A stretch of 33,661 bases of DNA, taken from the NCBI GenBank assembly GCA_000372185.1, contig AQUA01000007.1, forward strand, positions 1 through 33,661, in the 5' to 3' direction. Source of the stretch: an actinobacterium SCGC AAA278-O22 (GTDB lineage: Bacteria; Actinomycetota; Actinomycetes; Nanopelagicales; Nanopelagicaceae). A model generated the notes under the pieces. It made no database searches. It had not been told where the DNA came from and worked only from the letters and a program-made list of their open reading frames with translations. Both the position numbers and the translations under genes were made by a program. This document shows positions 1 through 8,121 of the stretch, piece by piece (the first letter of the stretch is position 1; every line of letters begins with the position of its first letter).

Positions 1-570
1 CAGATGGATGTGACAGATTCAGCGAGCGTCGATGAAGGATTTGCAAAGGTGGAAAGTGAGATCGGGCAGCCTGAAATCATTGTTGCAAATGCAGGAATCA
101 CAAAAGATACGCTGGTAATGCGAATGAGTGATGAAGATTTCGAAAATGTGATCGATGCAAATCTCACCGGAGCATTTCGTGTCTCCAAGAGAGCTACTAA
201 AGGCTTACTGAAATTGAAACGTGGACGACTCATCTTTATTGGATCTGTAGTTGGGGGAGTCGGAGCCGCAGGCCAAGTGAATTACTCTGCTTCGAAATCG
301 GGCCTCGTCGGAATGGCGCGATCATTTGCGCGCGAATTGGGAAGTCGCGGAATCACTGCCAATGTGATTGCACCTGGATTTGTTGAAACCGATATGACCG
401 CCGAACTCGATGAGAAGCGCCGTTCTGACATTGCGGCGCAGGTTCCGCTAGGTCGTTTCTGTTCCGCTGAAGAGATAGCTGATGTTGTTGCCTTTATCGC
501 TTCTCCACAAGCAAGTTACATCACTGGTGCCATCATTCCTGTCGATGGCGGATTGGGAATGGGTCACTGA
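1..570 (+). CDS. fabG: 3-oxoacyl-ACP reductase FabG, 5'-truncated by window edge
   Basis: A short-chain dehydrogenase that reduces 3-oxoacyl-ACP with NADPH in type II fatty-acid synthesis. The reading frame is open from base 1, so the N-terminal Rossmann glycine motif lies outside the window; the methionine at 4-6 is internal. Counting from that methionine, the NAG motif is at residues 29-31, the catalytic Ser near 81 (GSVVGG), and the YSASK motif supplies Tyr94 and Lys98. The tail contains PGFVETDM and the usual TGAIIPVDGG. The stop codon lies 2 bases before fabI, so the two genes are surely co-transcribed, as with mycobacterial fabG1(mabA)-inhA. That neighbour favours FabG over other SDR enzymes. 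Confidence 0.93.
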   Translation, partial: QMDVTDSASVDEGFAKVESEIGQPEIIVANAGITKDTLVMRMSDEDFENVIDANLTGAFRVSKRATKGLLKLKRGRLIFIGSVVGGVGAAGQVNYSASKSGLVGMARSFARELGSRGITANVIAPGFVETDMTAELDEKRRSDIAAQVPLGRFCSAEEIADVVAFIASPQASYITGAIIPVDGGLGMGH

Positions 571-572
571 TT

Positions 573-1340
573 ATGGGAATTCTCGAAGGTAAAAACATCC
601 TTGTTACTGGCGTCTTAACTGATGGGTCAATTGCTTTTCATATCGCTAAGATCGCTCAAGAAGAAGGAGCCAACGTTGTACTCACTGGATTTGGACGCGC
701 TCTTAGCCTCACCACTCGTATTGCCGGCAGACTTCCGCAGCCAGCGCCGATCATTGAACTCGATGTCACTAACCAAGAACATCTCAATGGTTTAGCTGCA
801 GAAGTGAAGAAACACGTGCCACATCTCGATGGTGTAGTTCACTCCATTGGTTTTGCTCCAGAAGCAGCGTTAGGTGGCAATTTCCTCAATACAACATGGG
901 AAGATGTTGCGACAGCGGTTCACATTTCTGCGTATTCACTCAAATCACTGACCATGGCTTGTAAACCAACATTTAAGGATGGGGCATCTGTTGTTGGTCT
1001 TGATTTTGATGCACAAGTGGCATGGCCAAAGTACGACTGGATGGGCGTTGCAAAAGCTGCGCTTGAATCAACTTCTCGGTACTTAGCTCGCGATTTAGGA
1101 ACAGAAAACATTCGTATCAACCTTGTCGCTGCAGGACCCATTCGCACCATGGCTGCAAAATCGATTCCGGGTTTTGATGAATTTGAAAAGGTATGGAATG
1201 AACGCAGTCCGCTCGAATGGGATGTCACAGATCCCGTACCTGCCGCTAAAGCTGCAGTTGCGTTGTTAAGCGATTGGTTCCCTAAGACCACCGCGGAGAT
1301 CATCCATGTCGATGGCGGGCTACATGGAATGGGCGCATAA
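573..1340 (+). CDS. fabI: Enoyl-ACP reductase, InhA-type FabI
   Basis: NADH-dependent reduction of trans-2-enoyl-ACP, the last step of each FASII elongation cycle. It is 255 aa, close to InhA and FabI. The N-terminus GKNILVTGVLTDGSIAFHIA is the atypical Rossmann nucleotide-binding loop of enoyl reductases, where serine replaces part of the usual glycine motif. The catalytic pair Tyr154 and Lys161 sits in YDWMGVAK (Y-x6-K), followed by NLVAAGPIRTMA, the substrate-loop region, and a C-terminal HVDGG. It starts 2 bases after the fabG stop, so translation is probably coupled. Resemblance to InhA is strong in the Rossmann and catalytic segments. Mycolate synthesis is not implied. Confidence 0.95.
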   Translation: MGILEGKNILVTGVLTDGSIAFHIAKIAQEEGANVVLTGFGRALSLTTRIAGRLPQPAPIIELDVTNQEHLNGLAAEVKKHVPHLDGVVHSIGFAPEAALGGNFLNTTWEDVATAVHISAYSLKSLTMACKPTFKDGASVVGLDFDAQVAWPKYDWMGVAKAALESTSRYLARDLGTENIRINLVAAGPIRTMAAKSIPGFDEFEKVWNERSPLEWDVTDPVPAAKAAVALLSDWFPKTTAEIIHVDGGLHGMGA

Positions 1341-1586
1341 CTTCAGTCATCGCCCCATATGGAATGGGCGCCTAATTACGCACGGATTTTTCATTCCCAA
1401 CCCCTTCAGGTAGCCTTGCCCAAGACCAGTAGCCCAGCTACTGCAAGAGGAGCCCACCGCTCCCACCTCTTCTGCTTCGGCGGATTGGTTAGTCGGCAAG
1501 AACCTTTCACAGGTTTCTTCTCTGCCTATGCGGTGCGCGTTTTTTGCGGCAACTTGGATACTCAAGAACCGAACATAGGAGCAGAA
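1341..1586 (+). promoter_or_regulatory. Structured 5' leader of infC
   Basis: These 246 bases separate fabI from the true infC start. Hairpins visible by eye: CAGTAG/CTACTG at 1427-1443 (loop CCCAG); AAGAGG/CCTCTT at 1445-1471, with an inner AGC/GCT; a UUCG-tetraloop hairpin TCTGC/GCGGA at 1471-1484; and GGCA-AGAACC with GGTT.CT-TGCC at 1495-1526. A run of six T occurs at 1540-1545. The reading frame happens to stay open in the infC frame back to an ATG at 1359, but the stacked inverted repeats indicate RNA structure rather than coding. It probably regulates the infC-rpmI-rplT operon by attenuation or a ribosomal-protein/IF3 response; that role is inference. I could not identify a clear promoter. 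Confidence 0.6.
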
Positions 1587-2177
1587 ATCACAACAGAACC
1601 GCGCATCAACGACCGTATCCGCACACCCCAGATTCGTCTCATCAATTACACCGGTGAACAAGTGGGAGTTGTAGATATCGAAGCAGCGCTAGCAATGGCA
1701 GATGAAATCGGCCTCGATCTCGTAGAGATCGCGCCTGAAGCTAATCCGCCAGTGTGCAAAATTATGGACTTCGGCAAGTACAAGTACGAAATTGCACAGA
1801 AAGCTCGCGAAGCACGTCAGAACCAGACCCACATTGTGGTGAAGGAAGTGCGAATGACACCCAAGATCGAGAATCACGATTACGAGACTAAGCTCTCAGC
1901 AGTCGAGAAATTCCTCAAAGGTGGCGACAAGGTGAAGATCACGATGAAGTTCCGTGGCCGTGAGCAAACACGACCAGAACTCGGATTCAAACTCTTGCAA
2001 CGTCTTGCAGAAGATGTCAAAGAGATTGCCTTCGTGGAGTTCGCTCCTAAGCAGGAAGGTCGACAGATGACGATGGTTCTAGGACCAACGAAGAAGAAGA
2101 CCGAAGCGGTCGCAGAGCAGAAAGCAGCGCGAGCTGCCAAGGCAAAGGCTGCTGAAGAAGAAGCTGCTGCAAAGTAG
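1587..2177 (+). CDS. infC: Translation initiation factor IF-3 (AUC start)
   Basis: Binds the 30S subunit, prevents subunit joining and proofreads start-codon selection. The start chosen is ATC at 1587, behind the Shine-Dalgarno AGGAG at 1577-1581 (5-base spacer). It gives 196 aa beginning (M)[11 protein letters not shown], which is the family N-terminus. An ATG at 1359 would add 76 residues that resemble no IF3. The N-domain runs to about residue 75, followed by the linker around KARE/RQNQ and the C-domain with [19 protein letters not shown]. The tail is Ala/Lys/Glu-rich. AUU, AUC or AUA starts are classic for infC, because IF3 rejects such codons and so represses its own synthesis. The ribosomal protein genes rpmI and rplT follow. 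Confidence 0.95.
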   Translation: MTTEPRINDRIRTPQIRLINYTGEQVGVVDIEAALAMADEIGLDLVEIAPEANPPVCKIMDFGKYKYEIAQKAREARQNQTHIVVKEVRMTPKIENHDYETKLSAVEKFLKGGDKVKITMKFRGREQTRPELGFKLLQRLAEDVKEIAFVEFAPKQEGRQMTMVLGPTKKKTEAVAEQKAARAAKAKAAEEEAAAK

Positions 2178-2218
2178 TTTTAGATTTTTAACAACGACGA
2201 AGTAACAGGAGAAGATAG

Positions 2219-2416
2219 ATGCCAAAGATGAAAACCCATAGTGGTGCGAAGAAGACCTTCCGCGTCACAGGTTCAGGAAAGATAATGCACGAGCGTGCAG
2301 GCAAGCGCCACCTTTTGGAGCACAAGTCATCACGCGTTACTCGTCGTTTGAGTCAAGAATCATCAGCTAAGTCAACAGTCACAATGACAGCCAAGCGCAT
2401 GCTTGGTTTGAAGTAA
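2219..2416 (+). CDS. rpmI: 50S ribosomal protein L35
   Basis: A small, very basic large-subunit protein of 65 aa, the standard length. [14 protein letters not shown] at the N-terminus and the [13 protein letters not shown] segment are diagnostic. It is preceded by AGGAG at 2207-2211 with a 7-base spacer. It is the second gene of the infC-rpmI-rplT operon and is separated from infC by 41 bases holding no visible terminator. Confidence 0.97.
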   Translation: MPKMKTHSGAKKTFRVTGSGKIMHERAGKRHLLEHKSSRVTRRLSQESSAKSTVTMTAKRMLGLK

Positions 2417-2428
2417 GGGAGTCGACCA

Positions 2429-2788
2429 ATGAGAGTAAAGCGCGGAGTACACGCAGCAAAGAAGCGTCGCACAACTCTTGAGCGTGCAGCCGGATATCGC
2501 GGCCAGCGTTCACGTCTTTTCACAAAGGCGAAAGAGCAAGTAACGCACTCAATGGTTTACGCCTTCAATGATCGCAAAGATAAGAAGGGCGATTTCCGCC
2601 AGCTATGGATTCAGCGCATCAACGCTGCAGCTCGCGAAAACGGAATGACCTACAACCGCTTCATCCAAGGTCTTAAGGCTTCTGGACTTGAAGTAGATCG
2701 TCGTGTTCTTTCAGATATCGCAACGAACGATCCAGCTGCTTTCAAGGTTCTCGTGGATGTTGCACGTAAGAACCTTCCTGCAGCATAA
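2429..2788 (+). CDS. rplT: 50S ribosomal protein L20
   Basis: Binds 23S rRNA directly and is essential for early large-subunit assembly; in several bacteria it also represses its own operon. The protein is 119 aa, the usual length. It has the N-terminal basic extension [26 protein letters not shown], and a globular C-domain with [27 protein letters not shown] at 2415-2421 lies 7 bases before the ATG. It starts 12 bases after rpmI. If the leader upstream of infC is autoregulatory, L20 is the most natural ligand, but nothing in the sequence proves this. Confidence 0.97.
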   Translation: MRVKRGVHAAKKRRTTLERAAGYRGQRSRLFTKAKEQVTHSMVYAFNDRKDKKGDFRQLWIQRINAAARENGMTYNRFIQGLKASGLEVDRRVLSDIATNDPAAFKVLVDVARKNLPAA

Positions 2789-2802
2789 GTAATACATACC
2801 CA

Positions 2803-3588
2803 ATGATTGAGAGCCTTCACTCGCCACATATCGCGCGAGTGAAGGCTCTTATTGGTTCTAAAGGCGCTAAAGAGCGACGCGAGACTGGCCTCTTTGTTAC
2901 AGAAGGCGTTCAATGTGCACGGGAAAGTATCGCTTCGGTCAACGGACCTCAAATAAAGATTCTCTACGCAACTGCCGAAGGTCTTTCAAAGATTTCAGAG
3001 TTAGATCTCACATCGGTTGAGTTAATTGAAGTCTCTACTGCAGTCATGAAAGCAATGTCTGACACAGTCTCACCCCAGGGGCTTATCTCACTTTGCTACA
3101 AGCCCGAAGAAGATTTCTCGGAAGTTACGGCTACAGGAAGATCCACTTTCATCTATCTCTATCAAATCCAAGACCCCGGAAATGCAGGCACAATCGTGCG
3201 CACTGCAGATGCGATGGGCATATCAGCGGTAATCACTTCGCCTGATTCTGTAGATATGTTCTCTCCAAAAGTTGTCCGCTCAACAGCGGGATCGCTGTGG
3301 AATATCCCAGTCTATGAAGGCATCACTTTCGATCGCATTGAAAAACAATTCCCAAAGATTCAAAAGATTCTTCTGTCATCTCACGCATCAACCTCACTTC
3401 TCGATCTCAATATTGCTGGAGATTGCATTGCAATCTTTGGAAATGAGGCTAGAGGAGTCGATGTAAGCGCTCTCGGCGGTTCTGTCACTGAGGTTACAAT
3501 TCCGATGGCAGGACGAGCCGAGAGTCTGAACTTATCTGCGGCCGCATCCATCGTAATGTTCACCCTTTCTTCAAAGGTGGCAGGTTAG
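2803..3588 (+). CDS. TrmH/SpoU-family RNA 2'-O-methyltransferase
   Basis: An AdoMet-dependent RNA ribose methylase with the SPOUT trefoil-knot fold, probably acting on 23S rRNA. It is 261 aa. An N-terminal substrate-binding domain (to about residue 100) is followed by the three SpoU motifs: DPGNAGTIVRTADAMG at residues 125-139, FGNEARGV, and IPMAGRAESLNLSAAAS near the C-terminus. Its place right after rplT matches mycobacterial tsnR (Rv1644). The target nucleotide cannot be read from sequence: RlmB-, TsnR- and TrmH-type enzymes share these motifs. There is no clear Shine-Dalgarno. TAATAC at 2790-2795 lies 7 bases before the ATG and could be a -10 for a leaderless mRNA. Confidence 0.88.
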   Translation: MIESLHSPHIARVKALIGSKGAKERRETGLFVTEGVQCARESIASVNGPQIKILYATAEGLSKISELDLTSVELIEVSTAVMKAMSDTVSPQGLISLCYKPEEDFSEVTATGRSTFIYLYQIQDPGNAGTIVRTADAMGISAVITSPDSVDMFSPKVVRSTAGSLWNIPVYEGITFDRIEKQFPKIQKILLSSHASTSLLDLNIAGDCIAIFGNEARGVDVSALGGSVTEVTIPMAGRAESLNLSAAASIVMFTLSSKVAG

Positions 3589-3598
3589 ACTTACCGCC
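3586..3598 (+). promoter_or_regulatory. Candidate -10 for leaderless pheS mRNA
   Basis: TAGACT at 3586-3591 fits the TANNNT form of an actinobacterial -10 and ends 7 bases before the pheS ATG. That would put the transcription start at or next to the start codon. The TAG is also the stop codon of the upstream methylase. There is no Shine-Dalgarno in the 10-base gap, which agrees with leaderless initiation. No convincing -35 is seen. Confidence 0.4.
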
Positions 3599-4606
3599 AT
3601 GAATCCGGCAGATATTTCATCGTGGATTAGCGATGCCAAGAAGGCGTTCTCTGCCGCCACAGATCTCGATCAACTTAAAGTAGCTCGATTGGCTCATACA
3701 GGCGATAAGGCTCCTATTTCACTTGCCAGTCGATCACTTGGTTCGCTATCACCTGAAGAGAAGGCTTCGGCCGGCAAACTCATTGGAGATGCAAAAGCTG
3801 AGATTGCTCAAGCACTTGCTGCTGCAACTGCCAGATTAGAAGCAGAGCGAGATGCGAAAGTACTGCTTGAAGAAGTTGTTGATATTACTTTGCCGGTCCA
3901 ACGCAACCATCGCGGCGGCCTCCACCCTATCTCCATCATTAAAAATGAAATTTCTGATTTCTTTATCGAGCAAGGATTTTCCGTTGAAGAAGGTCCTGAA
4001 CTCGAATCAGGCTGGCTCAACTTTGATGCGCTTAATATCCCTGCCGATCATCCAGCTCGAACCATGCAAGATACTTTCTTTATCGAGCCTGTTGAGTCAG
4101 GGATAGTTCTTCGTACCCACACATCGCCTGTCCAAATCCGCACCATGCTTTCGCAAGAACCACCTATCTATGTCATCTGTCCTGGCCGAACCTTCCGTGC
4201 CGACGAACTCGATGCAACACATAGCCCTGTCTTTCATCAAGTTGAAGGCCTTGTTGTCGATAAAGGCATCACCATGGCTCACCTCAAGGGCACTCTCGAT
4301 AACTTTGCGCGCCACATGTTTGGGCCAGATGTGACAACTCGTTTACGTCCTTCTTTCTTTCCCTTCACAGAACCTAGCGCTGAGGTAGATATCTTCTTCA
4401 ATAATCGTTGGATCGAATGGGGCGGTTGTGGGATGGTCAATCCCAAGGTTCTTGCAACATGTGGCATCGATACCGATGTGTACACAGGTTTTGCATTCGG
4501 AATGGGGCTCGAACGTACTCTGATGGTTCGCCACGGCATCACTGATATGCACGACATCGTTGAAGGCGATCTTCGTTTCACTCGTCAGTTTGGAGTGGGA
4601 CTGTAA
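3599..4606 (+). CDS. pheS: Phenylalanyl-tRNA synthetase alpha subunit
   Basis: Catalytic subunit of the (alpha-beta)2 class II synthetase that charges tRNA-Phe. It is 335 aa, typical of bacteria. The N-terminal coiled coil (about residues 1-90) binds tRNA. The catalytic domain begins near GGLHPI and contains HPARTMQDTFF, FRADELDATHSPVFHQVEGL, class II motif 2 around RPSFFPFTEPSAEVD, and motif 3 GFAFGMGLER. The stop at 4606 abuts the pheT ATG, so the subunits are translated together. Confidence 0.97.
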   Translation: MNPADISSWISDAKKAFSAATDLDQLKVARLAHTGDKAPISLASRSLGSLSPEEKASAGKLIGDAKAEIAQALAAATARLEAERDAKVLLEEVVDITLPVQRNHRGGLHPISIIKNEISDFFIEQGFSVEEGPELESGWLNFDALNIPADHPARTMQDTFFIEPVESGIVLRTHTSPVQIRTMLSQEPPIYVICPGRTFRADELDATHSPVFHQVEGLVVDKGITMAHLKGTLDNFARHMFGPDVTTRLRPSFFPFTEPSAEVDIFFNNRWIEWGGCGMVNPKVLATCGIDTDVYTGFAFGMGLERTLMVRHGITDMHDIVEGDLRFTRQFGVGL

Positions 4607-7063
4607 ATGCGCGCACCGTTGTCTTGGATAAAAGAGTTTGTAGACATTCCTACCTCAATCTCTGCTCAAGAAATTGCCGATGGATTGGTTCGAGTCGGCT
4701 TTGAAGTCGAAGAAATCATTGAACAAGGTGCAGATCTCACGGGTCCTTTGGTATTCGCCAAGGTTTTGTCCATTGAGGAACTCACTGACTTCAAAAAGCC
4801 GGTTCGTTATGTAGGCCTCGATTGTGGTGAACAGCAGACGCGCTTTGTAATCTGCGGAGCAACAAACTTCGCCGTTAGCGATCTTGTCGTAGCTGCCCTG
4901 CCTGGTGCAGTTCTTCCAGGCAACTTCTCCATCGGAGCTCGCGAGACTTACGGCAAAACTTCCAATGGAATGATCTGTTCGGCGCGCGAACTTGGCTTAG
5001 GTGACGATCACTCTGGAATCATGACTTTCGCCCAGGGCACTGTAGAGATTGGCGCTGATGCAATTACTGGTTTGATGATTAACGATGTCATATTTGATGT
5101 GGCTGTTAATCCAGATCGCGGTTACGCCCTGAGCATTCGTGGCATGGCCCGCGAAATAGCAGCTTCACTTGGGCTCACATTCACTGATCCAGTAGATGCG
5201 CTACGTAACCTGACTTTTTCAGATACTGGCAAAGGTGTTACTGCCAAGATTATCGATTCATCTACCGCCTCAATCTTTTATCTTCGTACTCTTTCGCATT
5301 TCGATCCCTCAGCAAAAACACCGCTTTGGATGCGCCGCCGCATTGAAAAGATGGGGATGCGCTCGATTTCCCTTGTCGTTGATGTGACTAACTATGTAAT
5401 GCTCGAATTGGGTCAACCACTGCATGCATTCGACAAGTCGAAAATTAAAGGTGGTCTGACAATTAAGCGAGCCGGTAAAGCTCAGCCGTTTACCACTCTT
5501 GATGGCCAAGTACGTCAACTCGATCCAGATGATTTGATGGTCTGGGATGACGAGCAACCGTTGGCGCTGGCCGGAACAATGGGTGGTGCATCGTCTGAGA
5601 TTTCTGAAACCACAACGGATATCGCACTTGAAGCTGTTCGTTTCGATCCCATGTGTGTCGCCAAGAATTCACGCCGCCACAGACTTTCATCAGAAGCCTC
5701 GCGCCGCCTCGAACGAAGCGTCGATCCATCGCTGGCTCAATATGCGTCTGCTCGTTTTGTGCAGCTCCTCACCGAAAATAGTTCAGCTCAACATGTAGCC
5801 ACAGTGGTCGATGGCGAGCCTCGCTTTGCTCCAGTTGTAAAGCTCGATCCCTCCTACGTGTCACGTATCTTGGGCTTCGAGATTTCACCTTCGGTCATTG
5901 CCGACGTTCTGCGCACAATCGGTTGCGATGTCAATGAGAAGACCTTTGAAGTAGATCCTCCGGCATGGCGTTCAGATTTGTTGACTGAAGCGGATCTCAC
6001 AGAAGAAGTCGCGCGCATGATCGGTTACGACAAGATTCCGTCGGTACTTCCACCGCGGCCACTGCATGCTTCGCTCACATCCACTCAGAAACGACGCCGT
6101 GCAGTTGCTCAGATGTTGGCCAATCGAGGATTAGCTGAAGTTCAAACTTTTCCTTTCACCAATCAAGAGACCATCGATTTCATGGGATTCGTAGGTGATC
6201 GCGCAGCTACCTACAAGATAGCTAATCCAATGTCTGAAGAGTCTCCTCTCATGCGCGTGCATTTAGTTCCAGGTCTGATTGAAGTTGCACAACGAAATAT
6301 CAGTAGAGGTGCTAAAGATTTCGCAATCTTCGAGATGGGTTCTATCTTCCGAAGTTCTCAGAAACTTGTTCCTTTTATTTCTCCTGAACTCTCTAAGCGT
6401 CCTGTACAAAAGATTATTGATGAAATTTATGCAAGCGTTCCGCCTCAGCCATATCACGTTGCTGGATTGCTTGTTGGCAAAGTAGAGAATGAGGATTGGC
6501 AAGGCAAGGCACGCTCATATACCTGGCAAGATGCCATCGCCTACGCTCAAGATATTCTTCAACTGTGCAATCTCGAGTGGACAGTGAAGCGTTCTGATTT
6601 TGCTCCATGGCATCCAGGGCGCTGTGCCGAATTGATAGTCGATGGAAAAGCAGTGGCACATGCTGGTGAGCTTCATCCTCGAATCGTTGCTAAGTACGGC
6701 CTGCCAGAACGCTCGGCAGCATTTGCCGTAGGGCTCAGCGCGCTCCCTGATTCACAGTTGGTGCGCCCAACAACTGTAGGAACGATGCCGGCAGCGCTTC
6801 AAGATGTGGCTCTCATTGTTGATTCGACAATTTCCGCCGCTGAGGTCGAAGATGCGCTTCGTTCCGGGGCTGGCGAACTACTCGAATCCATCACGCTCTT
6901 CGACCGCTACGACAAACTGGGTGATGGCAAGATCTCTTTGGCCTTCTCCCTTGTCTTCCGCGCTCCAGATCGAACGCTTACTGGGGCAGAAGTCACCGAG
7001 ATGCGCGAGTCGGCAGTAGCTGCTGCTGTCAAGGCAACAGGAGCTGTACTCCGCACTGCATAA
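4607..7063 (+). CDS. pheT: Phenylalanyl-tRNA synthetase beta subunit
   Basis: Structural, editing and tRNA-binding partner of PheS. The 818 aa match the usual bacterial length. Domains in order: N-terminal B1; an EMAP/OB tRNA-binding fold around residues 40-150 (GATNF, GMICSARELGLGDDHSGIM); the B3/B4 editing module (DVAVNPDRGYALSIRG and on); B5 with RSDLLTEADLTEEVARMIGYD; a catalytic-like core; and a C-terminal FDX-ACB domain (PAALQDVALIVD, LFDRYDKLGDGKISLAF). The ATG directly follows the pheS stop. The 3' end and stop codon overlap the first ARG box of the arginine operon. Confidence 0.97.
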   Translation: MRAPLSWIKEFVDIPTSISAQEIADGLVRVGFEVEEIIEQGADLTGPLVFAKVLSIEELTDFKKPVRYVGLDCGEQQTRFVICGATNFAVSDLVVAALPGAVLPGNFSIGARETYGKTSNGMICSARELGLGDDHSGIMTFAQGTVEIGADAITGLMINDVIFDVAVNPDRGYALSIRGMAREIAASLGLTFTDPVDALRNLTFSDTGKGVTAKIIDSSTASIFYLRTLSHFDPSAKTPLWMRRRIEKMGMRSISLVVDVTNYVMLELGQPLHAFDKSKIKGGLTIKRAGKAQPFTTLDGQVRQLDPDDLMVWDDEQPLALAGTMGGASSEISETTTDIALEAVRFDPMCVAKNSRRHRLSSEASRRLERSVDPSLAQYASARFVQLLTENSSAQHVATVVDGEPRFAPVVKLDPSYVSRILGFEISPSVIADVLRTIGCDVNEKTFEVDPPAWRSDLLTEADLTEEVARMIGYDKIPSVLPPRPLHASLTSTQKRRRAVAQMLANRGLAEVQTFPFTNQETIDFMGFVGDRAATYKIANPMSEESPLMRVHLVPGLIEVAQRNISRGAKDFAIFEMGSIFRSSQKLVPFISPELSKRPVQKIIDEIYASVPPQPYHVAGLLVGKVENEDWQGKARSYTWQDAIAYAQDILQLCNLEWTVKRSDFAPWHPGRCAELIVDGKAVAHAGELHPRIVAKYGLPERSAAFAVGLSALPDSQLVRPTTVGTMPAALQDVALIVDSTISAAEVEDALRSGAGELLESITLFDRYDKLGDGKISLAFSLVFRAPDRTLTGAEVTEMRESAVAAAVKATGAVLRTA

Positions 7064-7095
7064 ATATGCATCTTTTTGCATAATTATGCTACTAT
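7058..7095 (+). promoter_or_regulatory. Tandem ARG boxes and argC promoter
   Basis: Two palindromes lie between and across the pheT stop and argC. GCATAAATATGC is at 7058-7069, and GCATAATTATGC, a perfect 12-bp palindrome, is at 7078-7089. Their centres are 20 bp apart, close to the spacing of paired ARG boxes bound by an ArgR hexamer. They match the AT-rich TGnAT-wwww-ATnCA style of known ARG boxes. TACTAT at 7090-7095 is a plausible -10, ending 6 bases before the argC ATG, so the transcript would be leaderless and ArgR bound at box 2 would block the promoter. The ArgR gene is in the same operon. Confidence 0.8.
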
Positions 7096-7101
7096 TGCTC
7101 C

Positions 7102-8121
7102 ATGAAAATCGGAGTCATAGGAGCCAGCGGCTATGCGGGAGGCGAACTACTACGCCTGCTTGCGAACCACCCCCATTTTGAGGTTGCTGCAATTACCGCA
7201 CATTCACATGCAGGAGATCCGATCGCTTCTGTGCACCCACAGTTACAGAGCTACGGTGATAAGAAGTTCAACGCTTTCAACGCTGCTGACTTTGCTGCAT
7301 GCGATTTAGTATTTCTAGCTTTACCTCATGGTGAGTCCGCAAAAATTGTTGGCGAACTTCCAACATCTGCAAAAATCGTGGACCTTGGCGCTGATTACAG
7401 ATTAGAGAGTGCCGAAGCTTGGTCCGCTTATTATGGTGGCGAATATGCAGGGGCTTGGACATATGGGCTTGCAGATATCGAACCCTTTAGATCAGATATA
7501 GCAAAGTCCTCGAAGGTAGCAAATCCTGGTTGCTATGCAACCTCCATCACACTGGGTGCAGCACCAGCTTCCGCTATCGCCGACTTCAGCGATGTAGTGG
7601 TTGTCGCAGCATCTGGAACAACCGGTGCAGGAAGGAGCGCAAAGATCAATCTCATCGCCAGCGAAGTTGCAGGTTCTCTTACTTCTTACAAATTTGGGGG
7701 AGTACATCAGCACACCCCAGAAATTGAACAAGCTCTCGCCAAAATTTCTGGCGCGGATACGAAGATTTCCTTTACCCCCATACTTGCTCCGATGCCACGT
7801 GGAATTCTTTCAACAGTTACTGCCAAACTCACTAAGAAAATTTCTACCGAAGAAGCGCATGCCTTGTATAAAGATTTCTTCGCACATTCACGCTTTGTCT
7901 CAGTACTTCCCATGGGAATGATGCCAAAGACAGCAGCTCTTACCGGTTCAAACCATGTTCAGATTCAAGTTGCGGTGGACTCACATACTTCTCGACTAGT
8001 TGTATCTGTTGCAATTGACAATCTTGGAAAGGGCGCCGCTGCCCAGGCGATCCAGAATGCCAATCTCATGTGTGGGATTGATGAATCAGCTGGCTTGAAG
8101 TTCGATGGGCTGGGCGTATGA
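7102..8121 (+). CDS. argC: N-acetyl-gamma-glutamyl-phosphate reductase
   Basis: NADPH-dependent reduction of N-acetylglutamyl-phosphate to the semialdehyde, the third step of arginine synthesis. It is 339 aa. A Rossmann motif GASGYAGGE is at residues 7-15, and the catalytic cysteine is Cys144 in NPGCYATS. The family segment HQHTPEIEQ follows. First gene of the arg operon; there is no Shine-Dalgarno before the ATG, consistent with the proposed leaderless promoter. The stop overlaps the argJ start by 4 bp (ATGA). Confidence 0.97.
   Translation: MKIGVIGASGYAGGELLRLLANHPHFEVAAITAHSHAGDPIASVHPQLQSYGDKKFNAFNAADFAACDLVFLALPHGESAKIVGELPTSAKIVDLGADYRLESAEAWSAYYGGEYAGAWTYGLADIEPFRSDIAKSSKVANPGCYATSITLGAAPASAIADFSDVVVVAASGTTGAGRSAKINLIASEVAGSLTSYKFGGVHQHTPEIEQALAKISGADTKISFTPILAPMPRGILSTVTAKLTKKISTEEAHALYKDFFAHSRFVSVLPMGMMPKTAALTGSNHVQIQVAVDSHTSRLVVSVAIDNLGKGAAAQAIQNANLMCGIDESAGLKFDGLGV

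Noticed and set aside
920-1303. 127-aa minus-strand open frame
   Set aside because: Antisense of fabI with no family resemblance; explained by codon bias of the real gene.
1359-1586. In-frame N-terminal extension of IF3 from ATG 1359
   Set aside because: The segment is filled with perfect hairpins, the residues do not resemble IF3, and a proper AGGAG precedes ATC 1587.
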